Source of the DNA: an uncultured Bacilli bacterium
Lineage (GTDB): Bacteria; Bacillota_I; Bacilli_A; RF39; UBA660
DNA: 8,375 nucleotides
Assembly (NCBI GenBank): GCA_947595415.1
Contig: CANQER010000042.1
Location: forward strand, 1 to 8,375
Direction of reading: 5' to 3'
How positions within the stretch are numbered: position 1 is the first letter of the stretch; the number at the start of each line of letters is the position of its first letter. This document shows, one piece after another, positions 1 to 7,301 of the stretch. The notes below the pieces were generated by a model. It was not told the origin of the DNA, did no database searches, and saw nothing but the letters and a program-made list of their open reading frames with translations. The position numbers and the translations under genes are program-made.

Positions 1-887
1 TTAGAAATTATAGGGATTAAAGCTTGGGAAATAGCTAGAGTAAAAAAAGAAGGCATCATTAAAAGAGGCATAATATAACCACTTACAATCCCATACTCAT
101 ACACAACAAAACTATTAGTATAACCATTACTAATTAAAGCAAAAGTTAAAATAATAGGTTCAAAAAAATAACCAATACTACCAATTAAACGACTACCAGT
201 AGTGGGAATACTTATATCCATTACTTTTTTTATTTCCCTACGTTTAGGTTTTAAATCTGATTTTTTAATCGTAAAATTTTTAGGAAGAAAAAAGAATAAA
301 ACAAATATAGATGTTAATTCACTAAATATATTAGCTAAAACAACAAAACAAACTGCATATTCTATTCCTTTACTAAGAAAAATAGGAATACCAATTATAA
401 TTACAATAAGTCTTATAACATCTTCAGTAATATTAGAAATTACATGAGGAATCATCCTTTCCTTACCAAAAAAATAACCCCTTAAAATACTAGAAATACT
501 AATAAAAGGAAGAACAAATCCAATAGCTATTAATGCATAATAACTTTTAGGTTCATGAAGTAAATTATTCGCAATATAATTAGAAGTTAAGAATAAAAAA
601 ATAATAATTAAAATATTAATAAATAAAGAAATAGGGATTACTGAAAAAACTAATCTTTTACTACTACTATTTTCTTCACTAACTAATTTAGAAATAGCTA
701 TAGGAAAACCTAGTTGAGCTAAAGCAATTAAAAGGGTAAAAGTAGGTAAAATAAGCATATAAATACCAATTCCTTCAGTCCCAATTAGTCTAGTAGTTAC
801 TATTTTTATAACCATTCCTAAAATTTTAGTTAAGAAACCACCCACAATTAAAATTAATGTTGATTTAATAAATTTACTTTTTTTCAT
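1..887 (-). CDS. spoVB: SpoVB-like polysaccharide/lipid II flippase (MATE/MOP superfamily), N-terminal 295 residues, 3' end outside window
   Basis: This is an integral membrane flippase of the MOP superfamily, SpoVB/MurJ-like branch. Such proteins move lipid-linked cell-wall or polysaccharide precursors across the cytoplasmic membrane. Translating the minus strand from ATG at 887-885 gives an unbroken frame of 295 codons running off the left edge. The start has a ribosome binding site (AAAGGGTG, about 5 bases upstream). Family-type stretches are visible: a first membrane helix with KILG (about 10-30), then TRLIGTEGIGIYMLILP (32-48) and GFPIAISKLVSE (60-71). Further hydrophobic helices lie near 82-100, 116-135, 158-172 and 176-200, followed by GSRLIGSIGYFF (231-242) and the PLLMMPSFF segment (274-282). 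Position beside a ComN-like gene and secDF matches Bacillus spoVB, which favours that name. YtgP/MurJ-type paralogues have similar N-termini, and the name does not prove that the organism sporulates. Confidence 0.85.
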   Translation of the reverse strand, partial: MKKSKFIKSTLILIVGGFLTKILGMVIKIVTTRLIGTEGIGIYMLILPTFTLLIALAQLGFPIAISKLVSEENSSSKRLVFSVIPISLFINILIIIFLFLTSNYIANNLLHEPKSYYALIAIGFVLPFISISSILRGYFFGKERMIPHVISNITEDVIRLIVIIIGIPIFLSKGIEYAVCFVVLANIFSELTSIFVLFFFLPKNFTIKKSDLKPKRREIKKVMDISIPTTGSRLIGSIGYFFEPIILTFALISNGYTNSFVVYEYGIVSGYIMPLLMMPSFFTLAISQALIPIIS

Positions 888-952
888 ATAACACCCTTTA
901 AAAATATTTATTTTTCATATATAATATATATGTAAGCAATTTTAAAAATATT
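888..952. promoter_or_regulatory. Divergent promoter region between spoVB-like gene and comN-secDF operon
   Basis: This short, extremely AT-rich gap lies between two genes transcribed away from each other, so it should hold both promoters. On the plus strand TATAAT at 920-925 is a perfect -10 box. TTTAAA at 897-902 is a weak -35 (4 of 6 consensus bases) at 17-base spacing. On the minus strand a TTTAAA and TATATA pair at 17-base spacing can be read across the same bases, so the two promoters probably overlap, but alternating AT makes that call weak. A 12-base direct repeat (TTTAAAAATATT at 897-908 and 941-952) brackets the core. No operator was recognised. Confidence 0.55.
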
Positions 953-954
953 AT

Positions 955-960
955 GGGAGG
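955..960 (+). promoter_or_regulatory. Ribosome binding site that sets the comN start
   Basis: GGGAGG lies 4 bases before ATG at 965. The in-frame ATG at 953 overlaps this site and has no ribosome binding site of its own, so translation most likely begins at 965, giving 94 residues beginning MDVIFNSEEE. Confidence 0.75.
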
Positions 961-964
961 ACAT

Positions 965-1249
965 ATGGATGTAATTTTTAATTCTGAAGAAGAACTCTAT
1001 CAAAGATTAAAACCAGCACTAATAACTAAACAATCTGAAATGATTCGCAATAATTATACTTATATTAAAAAAGAAGATATATGGAATTATTTAAAAGAAA
1101 TCAAATGGAAGAATTCATCTGATTTATCACTTTATGATATTGTAAATGACGTACTTAATGTCGAAGATTATGAAATTGATAATTATTTAAAAGAAAAACT
1201 TAATAAAAAAAATAGACGTGTTTATTTTGAAAATAAGGAGGAAGTATGA
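965..1249 (+). CDS. comN: ComN-like small post-transcriptional regulator family protein
   Basis: This small soluble protein (94 residues) has no signal peptide or membrane segment and is rich in charged residues and predicted helix. It resembles the ComN/YrzD family, which in Bacillus subtilis acts after transcription on the comEA-comER competence locus. The resemblance rests on size, on a central pattern of KKEDIWNYL (35-43) and SLYDIVNDVLNV (55-66) followed by a YL pair, and on position: comN lies between spoVB and secDF in Bacillus, exactly as here. Its stop codon overlaps the secDF start by 4 bases (ATGA), so the two are probably translationally coupled. No competence genes are in view, and the role in this organism is unknown. 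Homology is judged by eye from a short protein, so context carries much of the call. Confidence 0.65.
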   Translation: MDVIFNSEEELYQRLKPALITKQSEMIRNNYTYIKKEDIWNYLKEIKWKNSSDLSLYDIVNDVLNVEDYEIDNYLKEKLNKKNRRVYFENKEEV

Positions 1250-3525
1250 AAAAGAAACGTAATAATGTTATTGTAAGATTAATCTTATTGTTTGTTATTT
1301 CAGTAGCTATAGGTTTTTGTATAAATCCAATTTTTAAAAATTTAAAATATGGATTAGATTTACAAGGTGGTTTTGAAGTTTTATATCAAATAGATAGTAT
1401 TGATGGAAGTAAAGTTACAAAAAGTATGGTTACTAATACTTATAAAACAATCAGTAAAAGAATTGATGTTTTAGGAGTATCAGAACCAAATATCAGTATT
1501 GAAGGTGACAACAAAATAAGAATTCAACTAGCTGGTATTACTGATCCTGAGGAAGCAAGAAATTTACTTAGCACAGCAGCTAACCTAACATTTCGTGACA
1601 CCTCTGATAATTTGCTTATGAATAGTGATGTTTTAAGAAGTGGAGGAGCTAAGATTACTCAAGATGAAAAAGGTAATCCTGCAGTTTCCTTAAGTATTCG
1701 TGACAAAGAAAAATTTTACGATGTTACTAAAAAAGTAAGTGAAATGGATGATAATCGTATTGTTATATGGTTAGATTATGATGAAGCTAGTGATAGTTTT
1801 GCTAATGAAGCTGTAAGATGTGGTAGTTTAACTAATTCTAAATGTTTATCTTCAGCTACTGTTAGTCAAGGATTTGCTAGTGACGTTATAATTCAAGGTA
1901 ATTTTACAAGTGAAGAAGTTAGTAATCTAGTAGATCTTATAAATTCTGGTAGCTTACCTACTAAACTTTCTGAAATTTCATCTAAAACAGTAGGAGCATC
2001 ATTTGGAGCTAATTCTTTAAATCTTACCTTAACAGCAGGTTTAATAGGAATTGGATTAGTTATTTTATTTATGATAGCTGTTTATAGATTTGCTGGACTT
2101 ATTGCTAGTTTTGGTATTATTATCTATACATTCTTAACATTTTTGATTTTCTGGCTTATTGGAGGAGTTTTAACCTTACCTGGTATTGCTGCGATTGTAA
2201 TTGGTATTGGAATGGCAGTCGATGCTAATGTTATTAGTTTTTCAAGGATTAAAGATGAACTTAAAAAAGGTACAGGTTTATCACAAGCTTATAAAAATGG
2301 TAATAAAAACTCATTTATGACTATTTTTGATTCAAACTTAACTACTTTAATAGTAGCAGTTATATTATTCATCTTTGGGGAAAGTAGTATTAAAGGTTTC
2401 GCAACAGTATTGATAATTAGTATTTTTACTACTATGATTGTTATGGTAGGAATTACTAGATATTTACTTACTAAATTTGTAAATACCAAATATTTTGATA
2501 AAAAATTAAATTTATTTATAGGTATTAACGAAAAAAATATTCCTGATATTTCGAAAAATGAAAAAAATGATAAAGAACCATTCGCTAAATTAGATTTTGC
2601 GAAAAATCGTAAATGGTTTTATCTTACTTCTATTGTTTTAATTTCAATAGGTATTGTTTCTTTATTTGTATCTGGTCTTAATTTAGGTATTGATTTTAAA
2701 GGTGGATCTTCTGTTACTTTAAAAACAGATAAAAAAGTAACTGTTGAAGATATTAAGAAAGATATTAAAGAATTAAAATATGAAAGTAGTGACATCGAAA
2801 TAAGTGATGGACTTGTTATTATGACACTAAACAACGAACTTAGTAAAGATGAAGTTTTAAAAACTGAAAAATTTTTCAATGAAAAATACAGTGGAAGTAC
2901 AGATATTGGGGTAGTATCTAATATCGTTAAAAAAGAATTAGTAAAAAATGCCTTTTTATCTTTGATAATAGCTGCTATTGCAATCATCATATATATTTCT
3001 ATTCGCTTTAGATTTAGTTATGCTGTTGGAGCTATTCTAGCTTTATTAAACGATGTTTTAATTATAATAGGTGTATTTTCACTATTAAAATTAGAAGTTA
3101 CAACAATCTTTATCGCAGCTATTTTATCAATTATAGGTTATAGTATCAATGATACAATTGTAACTTTCGATCGTATTCGTGAAAATACTCGAAAATTAAA
3201 GAAAAATCGTTATGAAAGTATTGATCAAATTAAAAGCATTTTAAATACAAGTATTAGACAAACTTTAACTCGTAGTATTATTACTACTATCACAACATTG
3301 TTACCAGTTATTGCTTTGATAATATTTGGTTCTCATGAAATTATTAATTTCAATATTGCTTTATTAATTGGTTTAATTTCTGGGGTATATTCATCTATTT
3401 GTCTTGCATCTCCTATATGGTTAGATATAGAAAAACGAAGTATTGGTAAGGAAATCAAGAAAAAATGGTATGAAGATGACGAAAAAGAAGTTGAGGAGTT
3501 AAAGGTACGAGGCATCAATTCATAA
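1246..3525 (+). CDS. secDF: Fused protein-export membrane protein SecDF
   Basis: SecDF is an RND-superfamily accessory of the SecYEG translocon. It uses the proton gradient to help draw exported proteins out on the outer face of the membrane. Here SecD and SecF are one 759-residue chain, as in many Bacilli. The SecD half has a first membrane helix (about 8-27), GLDLQGG (36-42), a large extracytoplasmic P1 region (about 45-250), a helix block (about 258-410), and GMAVDANV (322-329) with the conserved Asp326. A linker (about 412-455) leads to the SecF half: a helix (about 457-477), GLNLGIDFKGG (477-487), a second external domain (about 490-560), and a helix block from about 565 with GYSINDTIVTFDRIREN (631-647) containing Asp636. 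The C-terminal tail is charged and cytosolic. The ribosome binding site AGGAGG (1236-1241) lies 4 bases before the ATG. Cys192 and Cys200 in P1 could form an external disulfide. Rel follows after 13 bases. Confidence 0.97.
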   Translation: MKKKRNNVIVRLILLFVISVAIGFCINPIFKNLKYGLDLQGGFEVLYQIDSIDGSKVTKSMVTNTYKTISKRIDVLGVSEPNISIEGDNKIRIQLAGITDPEEARNLLSTAANLTFRDTSDNLLMNSDVLRSGGAKITQDEKGNPAVSLSIRDKEKFYDVTKKVSEMDDNRIVIWLDYDEASDSFANEAVRCGSLTNSKCLSSATVSQGFASDVIIQGNFTSEEVSNLVDLINSGSLPTKLSEISSKTVGASFGANSLNLTLTAGLIGIGLVILFMIAVYRFAGLIASFGIIIYTFLTFLIFWLIGGVLTLPGIAAIVIGIGMAVDANVISFSRIKDELKKGTGLSQAYKNGNKNSFMTIFDSNLTTLIVAVILFIFGESSIKGFATVLIISIFTTMIVMVGITRYLLTKFVNTKYFDKKLNLFIGINEKNIPDISKNEKNDKEPFAKLDFAKNRKWFYLTSIVLISIGIVSLFVSGLNLGIDFKGGSSVTLKTDKKVTVEDIKKDIKELKYESSDIEISDGLVIMTLNNELSKDEVLKTEKFFNEKYSGSTDIGVVSNIVKKELVKNAFLSLIIAAIAIIIYISIRFRFSYAVGAILALLNDVLIIIGVFSLLKLEVTTIFIAAILSIIGYSINDTIVTFDRIRENTRKLKKNRYESIDQIKSILNTSIRQTLTRSIITTITTLLPVIALIIFGSHEIINFNIALLIGLISGVYSSICLASPIWLDIEKRSIGKEIKKKWYEDDEKEVEELKVRGINS

Positions 3526-3533
3526 GAAGGTGA
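3524..3533 (+). promoter_or_regulatory. Ribosome binding site that sets the rel start, overlapping the secDF stop
   Basis: AAGAAGGTGA matches 9 of 10 bases of the ideal AAGGAGGTGA and lies 5 bases before ATG at 3539. It contains the GTG at 3530 that would open a longer frame, so that GTG is part of the binding site and not the start. Its first two bases belong to the secDF TAA stop, which would favour coupling of the two genes. Confidence 0.8.
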
Positions 3534-3538
3534 CCAAA

Positions 3539-5698
3539 ATGACTAAAAAAAATGTCAATTTAAAATTTGAGGACTTGATAAATAAAGTAGGAAAATATAT
3601 TACTAATAAAGAAGACTTAGATTTAATCGAAAAAGCTTATCATTATGCTTATGATAAACATTATGGGCAAAAACGTTTAACAGGGGATGATTATATTATT
3701 CATCCTTTAAACGTTGCCTATATATTAGCTGAAATTGGAGCTGATGCTACTACAATTGAAGCAGCTTTGCTTCATGATGTCTTAGAAGATTGTGGAGATT
3801 ATTCTTCTGAAGTAAAAGAACTATTTGGAATGAAAGTTTATGAATTAATTGAAGGTTTAACTAAAATCAATAAGTTAAATTTTAGTGGCGAAAATGAAAC
3901 TATGATCGCTAATCATAGAAAAATATTAGTAGGTCTTTCTGAAGATGTACGTGTTATTATAATAAAATTAGCTGATAGATTACATAATATGCGTACCTTA
4001 TGGGTTCATACTGAAGAAAAACAAAAAAAGATCGCTAAAGAAACCCTTGATATTTTAACCCCTATTGCTCATAGGTTAGGGATCAATCAAATTAAAAGTG
4101 AACTAGAAGATTTATCCCTTAGATATTTAAAACCAGATATTTATTTTTCGATTGTTGAAACATTAAATCAAACTAAAATTGAACGTGATAATGCTGTAAT
4201 AGAAATGCAAAATAAAGTATCTGAACTTTTAAACGAACACAATATTAAACACGAAATAAAAGGACGAGCTAAAAGTATCTATAGTATTTATAAAAAACTA
4301 GATAAAGGTCGTAAATTTAACGATATTTATGATCTATTAGCTTTACGTATATTTGTAGATACTGAAAACTTGTGTTACCAAGCATTAGGAATTATTCATT
4401 CAAAATTTAAACCTATTCCTAAACGTTTTAAAGATTTTATAGCTATGCCTAAAACTAATATGTATCAATCACTTCATACAACAGTTTTTGGGATTGATGG
4501 TCAACTATTTGAAATTCAAATAAGAACATATGAAATGGATAAAGTAGCAGAACGTGGTATAGCTTCCCATTGGTCTTACAAAGAAGGTGGTAAGTCTTCT
4601 ATGCAAGATGATATGGAACAAAAACTACAATTTTTTAGATCGATAATTGAACTTAAAAACGAAGAAGAAACTGAAGAACAATTTGTTACTTCAGTAAAAG
4701 AAGAAGTTTTAAAAAACACAATTTATGTTTTTACTCCTAAAGGAGATGTGGTTGAATTACCTAATAAATCTACGCCTATTGATTTTGCATATAGAGTCCA
4801 CAGTGAAGTGGGAAATAAAATGGTAGGAGCTATTGTAAACAATAATATTGTTCCTTTAGATTATGAACTACACGACAATGATATTATTAAAATTAACACT
4901 AATAAAAATTCGATTGGTCCTTCACGTGAATGGATAAATATGGCTAAAACTACCCAAGCTAAAAATAAAATAAAAAACTTTTTTAATAAAGTTGATAAAG
5001 AAGGATATTTAAAAGAAGGGCAAGAAGCTCTTCATAAAGAGTTACGTAAACGAAAAATACCTATTTCAGAATTTTTCACAAATGACAATATCAATAAAAT
5101 ATTAAAAGAATTAAAATATAATAGTATTGACGATGTATATATAAAAATTGGTAGTAATAGTCTACCTGTAAATCAAGTAATTAATATCATTAATAATACA
5201 AACGATACTAAAGAAGAAATAATTCTTAAAAAAGTTCAAAATCCTAATATTAAAGTAAACAATACTAAAAATGATGTTGAAATAGTAGGGATAGATGATA
5301 TTAAAACTAATATGGCTTCTTGTTGTAAACCAGTTCCAGGTGATCGAATTGTAGGCTATATAACTAAAGGTTATGGAATAACAATTCATCGTATGGTTTG
5401 TCCTAATGTAGCTGATTTAGAAGATCGAATTATTGAAGCTAAATGGACTTATAATGGGGTCAAAAAATATCCTACTGCTATTTTAGTAAAAGCTATTAAA
5501 GATAAAAACCTACTTATGGATATAGTAGCTAAAACATCATCTGATGATATTCAAATTCAAAGTATAAAAGCGATAAATGGAACAGATAATACTTATGAAG
5601 TTGTTGTTTTAGTTGAAAATAAAGAAAAATTAGTTAAATTTATGAACAGTTTAGAAAACATTAAATCAGTTGTGAGTGTAGAAAGGGAAATTCTATGA
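3539..5698 (+). CDS. rel: Bifunctional (p)ppGpp synthetase/hydrolase Rel (RelA/SpoT family)
   Basis: This long RSH enzyme makes (p)ppGpp from ATP and GTP/GDP on stalled ribosomes and also hydrolyses it, setting the stringent response. Numbered from ATG 3539 it has 719 residues, normal for the family. The hydrolase domain (about 25-200) keeps HYGQKR (41-46), H55, the HD pair (79-80), and KLADRLHNMRT (143-153). The synthetase domain (about 235-350) keeps GRAKS (242-246), YDLLALRIFV (264-273), the RFKD motif (296-299) typical of bifunctional Rel, YQSLHT (309-314), EIQIRT (325-330), and GIASHWSYKEG (340-350). A TGS domain (about 394-455), a helical region and a Cys-containing domain follow (CC 595-596, H617, C621). 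An ACT domain (about 644-717) closes the protein. All key residues seem present, so both activities are expected. The TGA stop overlaps the dtd ATG by 4 bases. In Bacillus apt precedes rel; here secDF does. Confidence 0.97.
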   Translation: MTKKNVNLKFEDLINKVGKYITNKEDLDLIEKAYHYAYDKHYGQKRLTGDDYIIHPLNVAYILAEIGADATTIEAALLHDVLEDCGDYSSEVKELFGMKVYELIEGLTKINKLNFSGENETMIANHRKILVGLSEDVRVIIIKLADRLHNMRTLWVHTEEKQKKIAKETLDILTPIAHRLGINQIKSELEDLSLRYLKPDIYFSIVETLNQTKIERDNAVIEMQNKVSELLNEHNIKHEIKGRAKSIYSIYKKLDKGRKFNDIYDLLALRIFVDTENLCYQALGIIHSKFKPIPKRFKDFIAMPKTNMYQSLHTTVFGIDGQLFEIQIRTYEMDKVAERGIASHWSYKEGGKSSMQDDMEQKLQFFRSIIELKNEEETEEQFVTSVKEEVLKNTIYVFTPKGDVVELPNKSTPIDFAYRVHSEVGNKMVGAIVNNNIVPLDYELHDNDIIKINTNKNSIGPSREWINMAKTTQAKNKIKNFFNKVDKEGYLKEGQEALHKELRKRKIPISEFFTNDNINKILKELKYNSIDDVYIKIGSNSLPVNQVINIINNTNDTKEEIILKKVQNPNIKVNNTKNDVEIVGIDDIKTNMASCCKPVPGDRIVGYITKGYGITIHRMVCPNVADLEDRIIEAKWTYNGVKKYPTAILVKAIKDKNLLMDIVAKTSSDDIQIQSIKAINGTDNTYEVVVLVENKEKLVKFMNSLENIKSVVSVEREIL

Positions 5699-6141
5699 AA
5701 GTAGTTATTCAAAGAAGTTTAAATTCAAAAGTTGAAATTGATGATAAAGTAGTAGGTAAAATTGATAAAGGATTAGTTGTTTTAGTAGGGTTTAAAGATA
5801 GTGATAGTGAAAAAGATATTAAGTATATAGTTGATAAGATTGTAAATTTACGTATATTTGATGATGAAAATGGGGTAATGAATAAATCAATACTAGATGT
5901 TAAAGGAAGTATTTTAAGTATATCCCAGTTTACTTTATATGCTAATACTAAAAAGGGAAGAAGACCTAGTTATATTGAAGCTATGAAACCTGATTTAGCG
6001 ACCAAATTTTATGATCTATTTAACTTAGAACTCCAAAAATATGTCAAAGTAGAAACTGGCCAATTTGGAGCTGACATGAAAGTAAGTATTACTAATATGG
6101 GACCTGTAACAATTATAATTGAAAGTGAGGTTAATTCATGA
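5695..6141 (+). CDS. dtd: D-aminoacyl-tRNA deacylase (DTD)
   Basis: Dtd is a cytosolic dimer that cleaves D-amino acids (for example D-Tyr), and Gly mischarged on tRNA-Ala, from tRNA. This keeps wrong-handed residues out of proteins. At 148 residues it is full length. The N-terminus MKVVIQR, the active-site block SQFTLYANTKKGRRPSY (77-93) and the NMGPVT block (134-139), whose Gly-Pro forms the chirality-selecting cis motif, are all present, as is TGQFGADMKV (121-130). It starts inside the rel stop (ATGA overlap), with AAAGGGA at 5682-5688 as ribosome binding site, and ends in an ATGA overlap with the next gene. The rel-dtd pair is widely conserved in Bacillota. I see nothing abnormal in it. 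Confidence 0.96.
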   Translation: MKVVIQRSLNSKVEIDDKVVGKIDKGLVVLVGFKDSDSEKDIKYIVDKIVNLRIFDDENGVMNKSILDVKGSILSISQFTLYANTKKGRRPSYIEAMKPDLATKFYDLFNLELQKYVKVETGQFGADMKVSITNMGPVTIIIESEVNS

Positions 6142-7241
6142 TAAAAAATAGATTAGATTATAAACTTATTAATGTAGCTTTAATAGCTGTAATTGTTTAT
6201 TTAATTTATAATACAGGTAACTTGTGGCTTTCATTTGTAGGTAAACTAATTCAAATAATAACCCCATTTTTCTTTGCTTTTATTGTAGCTTACGCTTTAT
6301 ATCCAATGGTTAACTACCTACAAAGTAAAAGAATTCCTAAATTTTTATCTGTTGTTATTGTCCTTGGATTAATAATAGGTTTAGTAGCTATTTTAATTAT
6401 TTTAATTGTTCCACTACTATTTGGTCAATTAACTAGTTTATTTAATGGTATAATAGCTTTTCTAAAAGAATTAACTGTAAATTATGATCTAAATTTAGGA
6501 TCTGTCCAAGACTCTCTTTCAGCTAGTTTTAATGACATAATTATGAATTTAAGTAAGTATGTATCAAATGGAGCTATAAATGTTATCAGTATGTCTTTAG
6601 GAGTTATTTCAACTATCGTAATTGCTTTTGCAGCTTCAATTTATCTTTTAATCGATATGGCTAAAATTAGAAATACCTTTAAACAATTTTTACTTTCAAA
6701 AAGTAAAAGAGCTTATACTTACTTTAAAACTTTAGATACTGAAATGAAAAACTATCTTACAGGATTTATGAAAATAGTTGTTATAACATTATTTGAATAT
6801 ACTATTGCCTTTTTAATCATAGGTCATCCTAATGCTATACTGTTAGGATTTCTCGCAGCAGTAGCGACTTTAATACCTTATTTTGGAGGAATGATAACTA
6901 ATGTGATTGCTGCTATAACAGCTTTTGTTATAAGTCCTACCTTATTTATAAAAACAGTTATATGCTTTTTTATCCTATCATCAATTGATGGATATGTCAT
7001 AAATCCATTTGTCTATGGTAAAACTAATGAAGTACATCCCTTAGTTGTTATATTTGCTGTTTTTACAGGAGGAATACTATTTGGAATAATAGGTATTATA
7101 ATATCTCTTCCTCTTGCGATAGCTATTTTAGCTACCTATAAATTTTATAAAAATGATATCAATGAAAAAATCGAAGACATTAAATTTGAAAAGAAGAAAA
7201 AACGTATTTTAAAAAAAAGAACAAATAATGAAAAAAGCTAA
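6138..7241 (+). CDS. AI-2E/PerM-family transporter-like membrane protein
   Basis: This 367-residue polytopic membrane protein belongs to the AI-2E transporter family (PerM/TqsA/YtvI-like, formerly UPF0118). Members are variously linked to export of autoinducer-2, to ion/proton antiport or to permease functions, so the substrate here cannot be named. Hydrophobic helices lie near 11-26, 33-57, 70-94, 147-172, 207-229, 233-262, 268-290 and 299-335, with a more polar stretch at about 100-145. Family marks are LIPYFGGM (245-252), NPFVYGK near 289-295, and a final block (299-330) opening VHPLVVIFAVF and carrying GGILFGIIG. The tail (337-367) is very rich in Lys/Glu and probably cytosolic. Translation is coupled to dtd by ATGA overlap, with AAAGTGAGG (6122-6130) as ribosome binding site. 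In Bacillus an amidase gene occupies the place between dtd and hisS. Confidence 0.88.
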   Translation: MIKNRLDYKLINVALIAVIVYLIYNTGNLWLSFVGKLIQIITPFFFAFIVAYALYPMVNYLQSKRIPKFLSVVIVLGLIIGLVAILIILIVPLLFGQLTSLFNGIIAFLKELTVNYDLNLGSVQDSLSASFNDIIMNLSKYVSNGAINVISMSLGVISTIVIAFAASIYLLIDMAKIRNTFKQFLLSKSKRAYTYFKTLDTEMKNYLTGFMKIVVITLFEYTIAFLIIGHPNAILLGFLAAVATLIPYFGGMITNVIAAITAFVISPTLFIKTVICFFILSSIDGYVINPFVYGKTNEVHPLVVIFAVFTGGILFGIIGIIISLPLAIAILATYKFYKNDINEKIEDIKFEKKKKRILKKRTNNEKS

Positions 7242-7260
7242 ATTTTCCTTGCTTTTTTTT
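7231..7260 (+). terminator. Probable intrinsic terminator of the comN-secDF-rel-dtd operon
   Basis: AAAAAAGC (7231-7238) pairs with GCTTTTTT (7251-7258) across a 12-base loop, and eight T residues run from 7253 to 7260. The stem has only two G-C pairs and its left arm lies inside the last codons of the upstream gene, so it is weak and may leak into the next gene. Confidence 0.5.
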
Positions 7261-7277
7261 AATTTTTATGATAATAT
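7249..7277 (+). promoter_or_regulatory. Promoter for the orphan gene at 7302
   Basis: TTGCTT at 7249-7254 serves as -35. After a 17-base spacer, TAATAT at 7272-7277 serves as -10, with TG at 7269-7270 giving an extended -10 form. The -35 is embedded in the terminator hairpin of the preceding operon, so the end of one unit and the start of the next share bases. Confidence 0.5.
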
Positions 7278-7301
7278 AAAGCGATACAAAGGAGGGATAT
7301 T

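Noticed and set aside
202..447. Plus-strand open frame of 81 codons.
   Set aside because: It lies wholly antisense to the well-supported SpoVB-like gene and has no ribosome binding site or recognisable protein.
953..964. Earlier in-frame ATG for the comN-like gene at 953.
   Set aside because: It overlaps the GGGAGG ribosome binding site that serves ATG 965 and has no site of its own.
2289..3518. Minus-strand open frames inside secDF (2289-2489, 2619-2990, 3333-3518).
   Set aside because: They are antisense shadows of a strongly conserved gene; their hydrophobic or Ser-rich content mirrors the coding strand.
3530..3538. GTG start for rel at 3530.
   Set aside because: The GTG is part of the AAGAAGGTGA ribosome binding site; ATG 3539 is ideally spaced from it.
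5162..5389. Minus-strand open frame inside rel.
   Set aside because: It is a low-complexity Ile/Asn/Tyr/Phe translation of AT-rich antisense DNA over conserved Rel domains.
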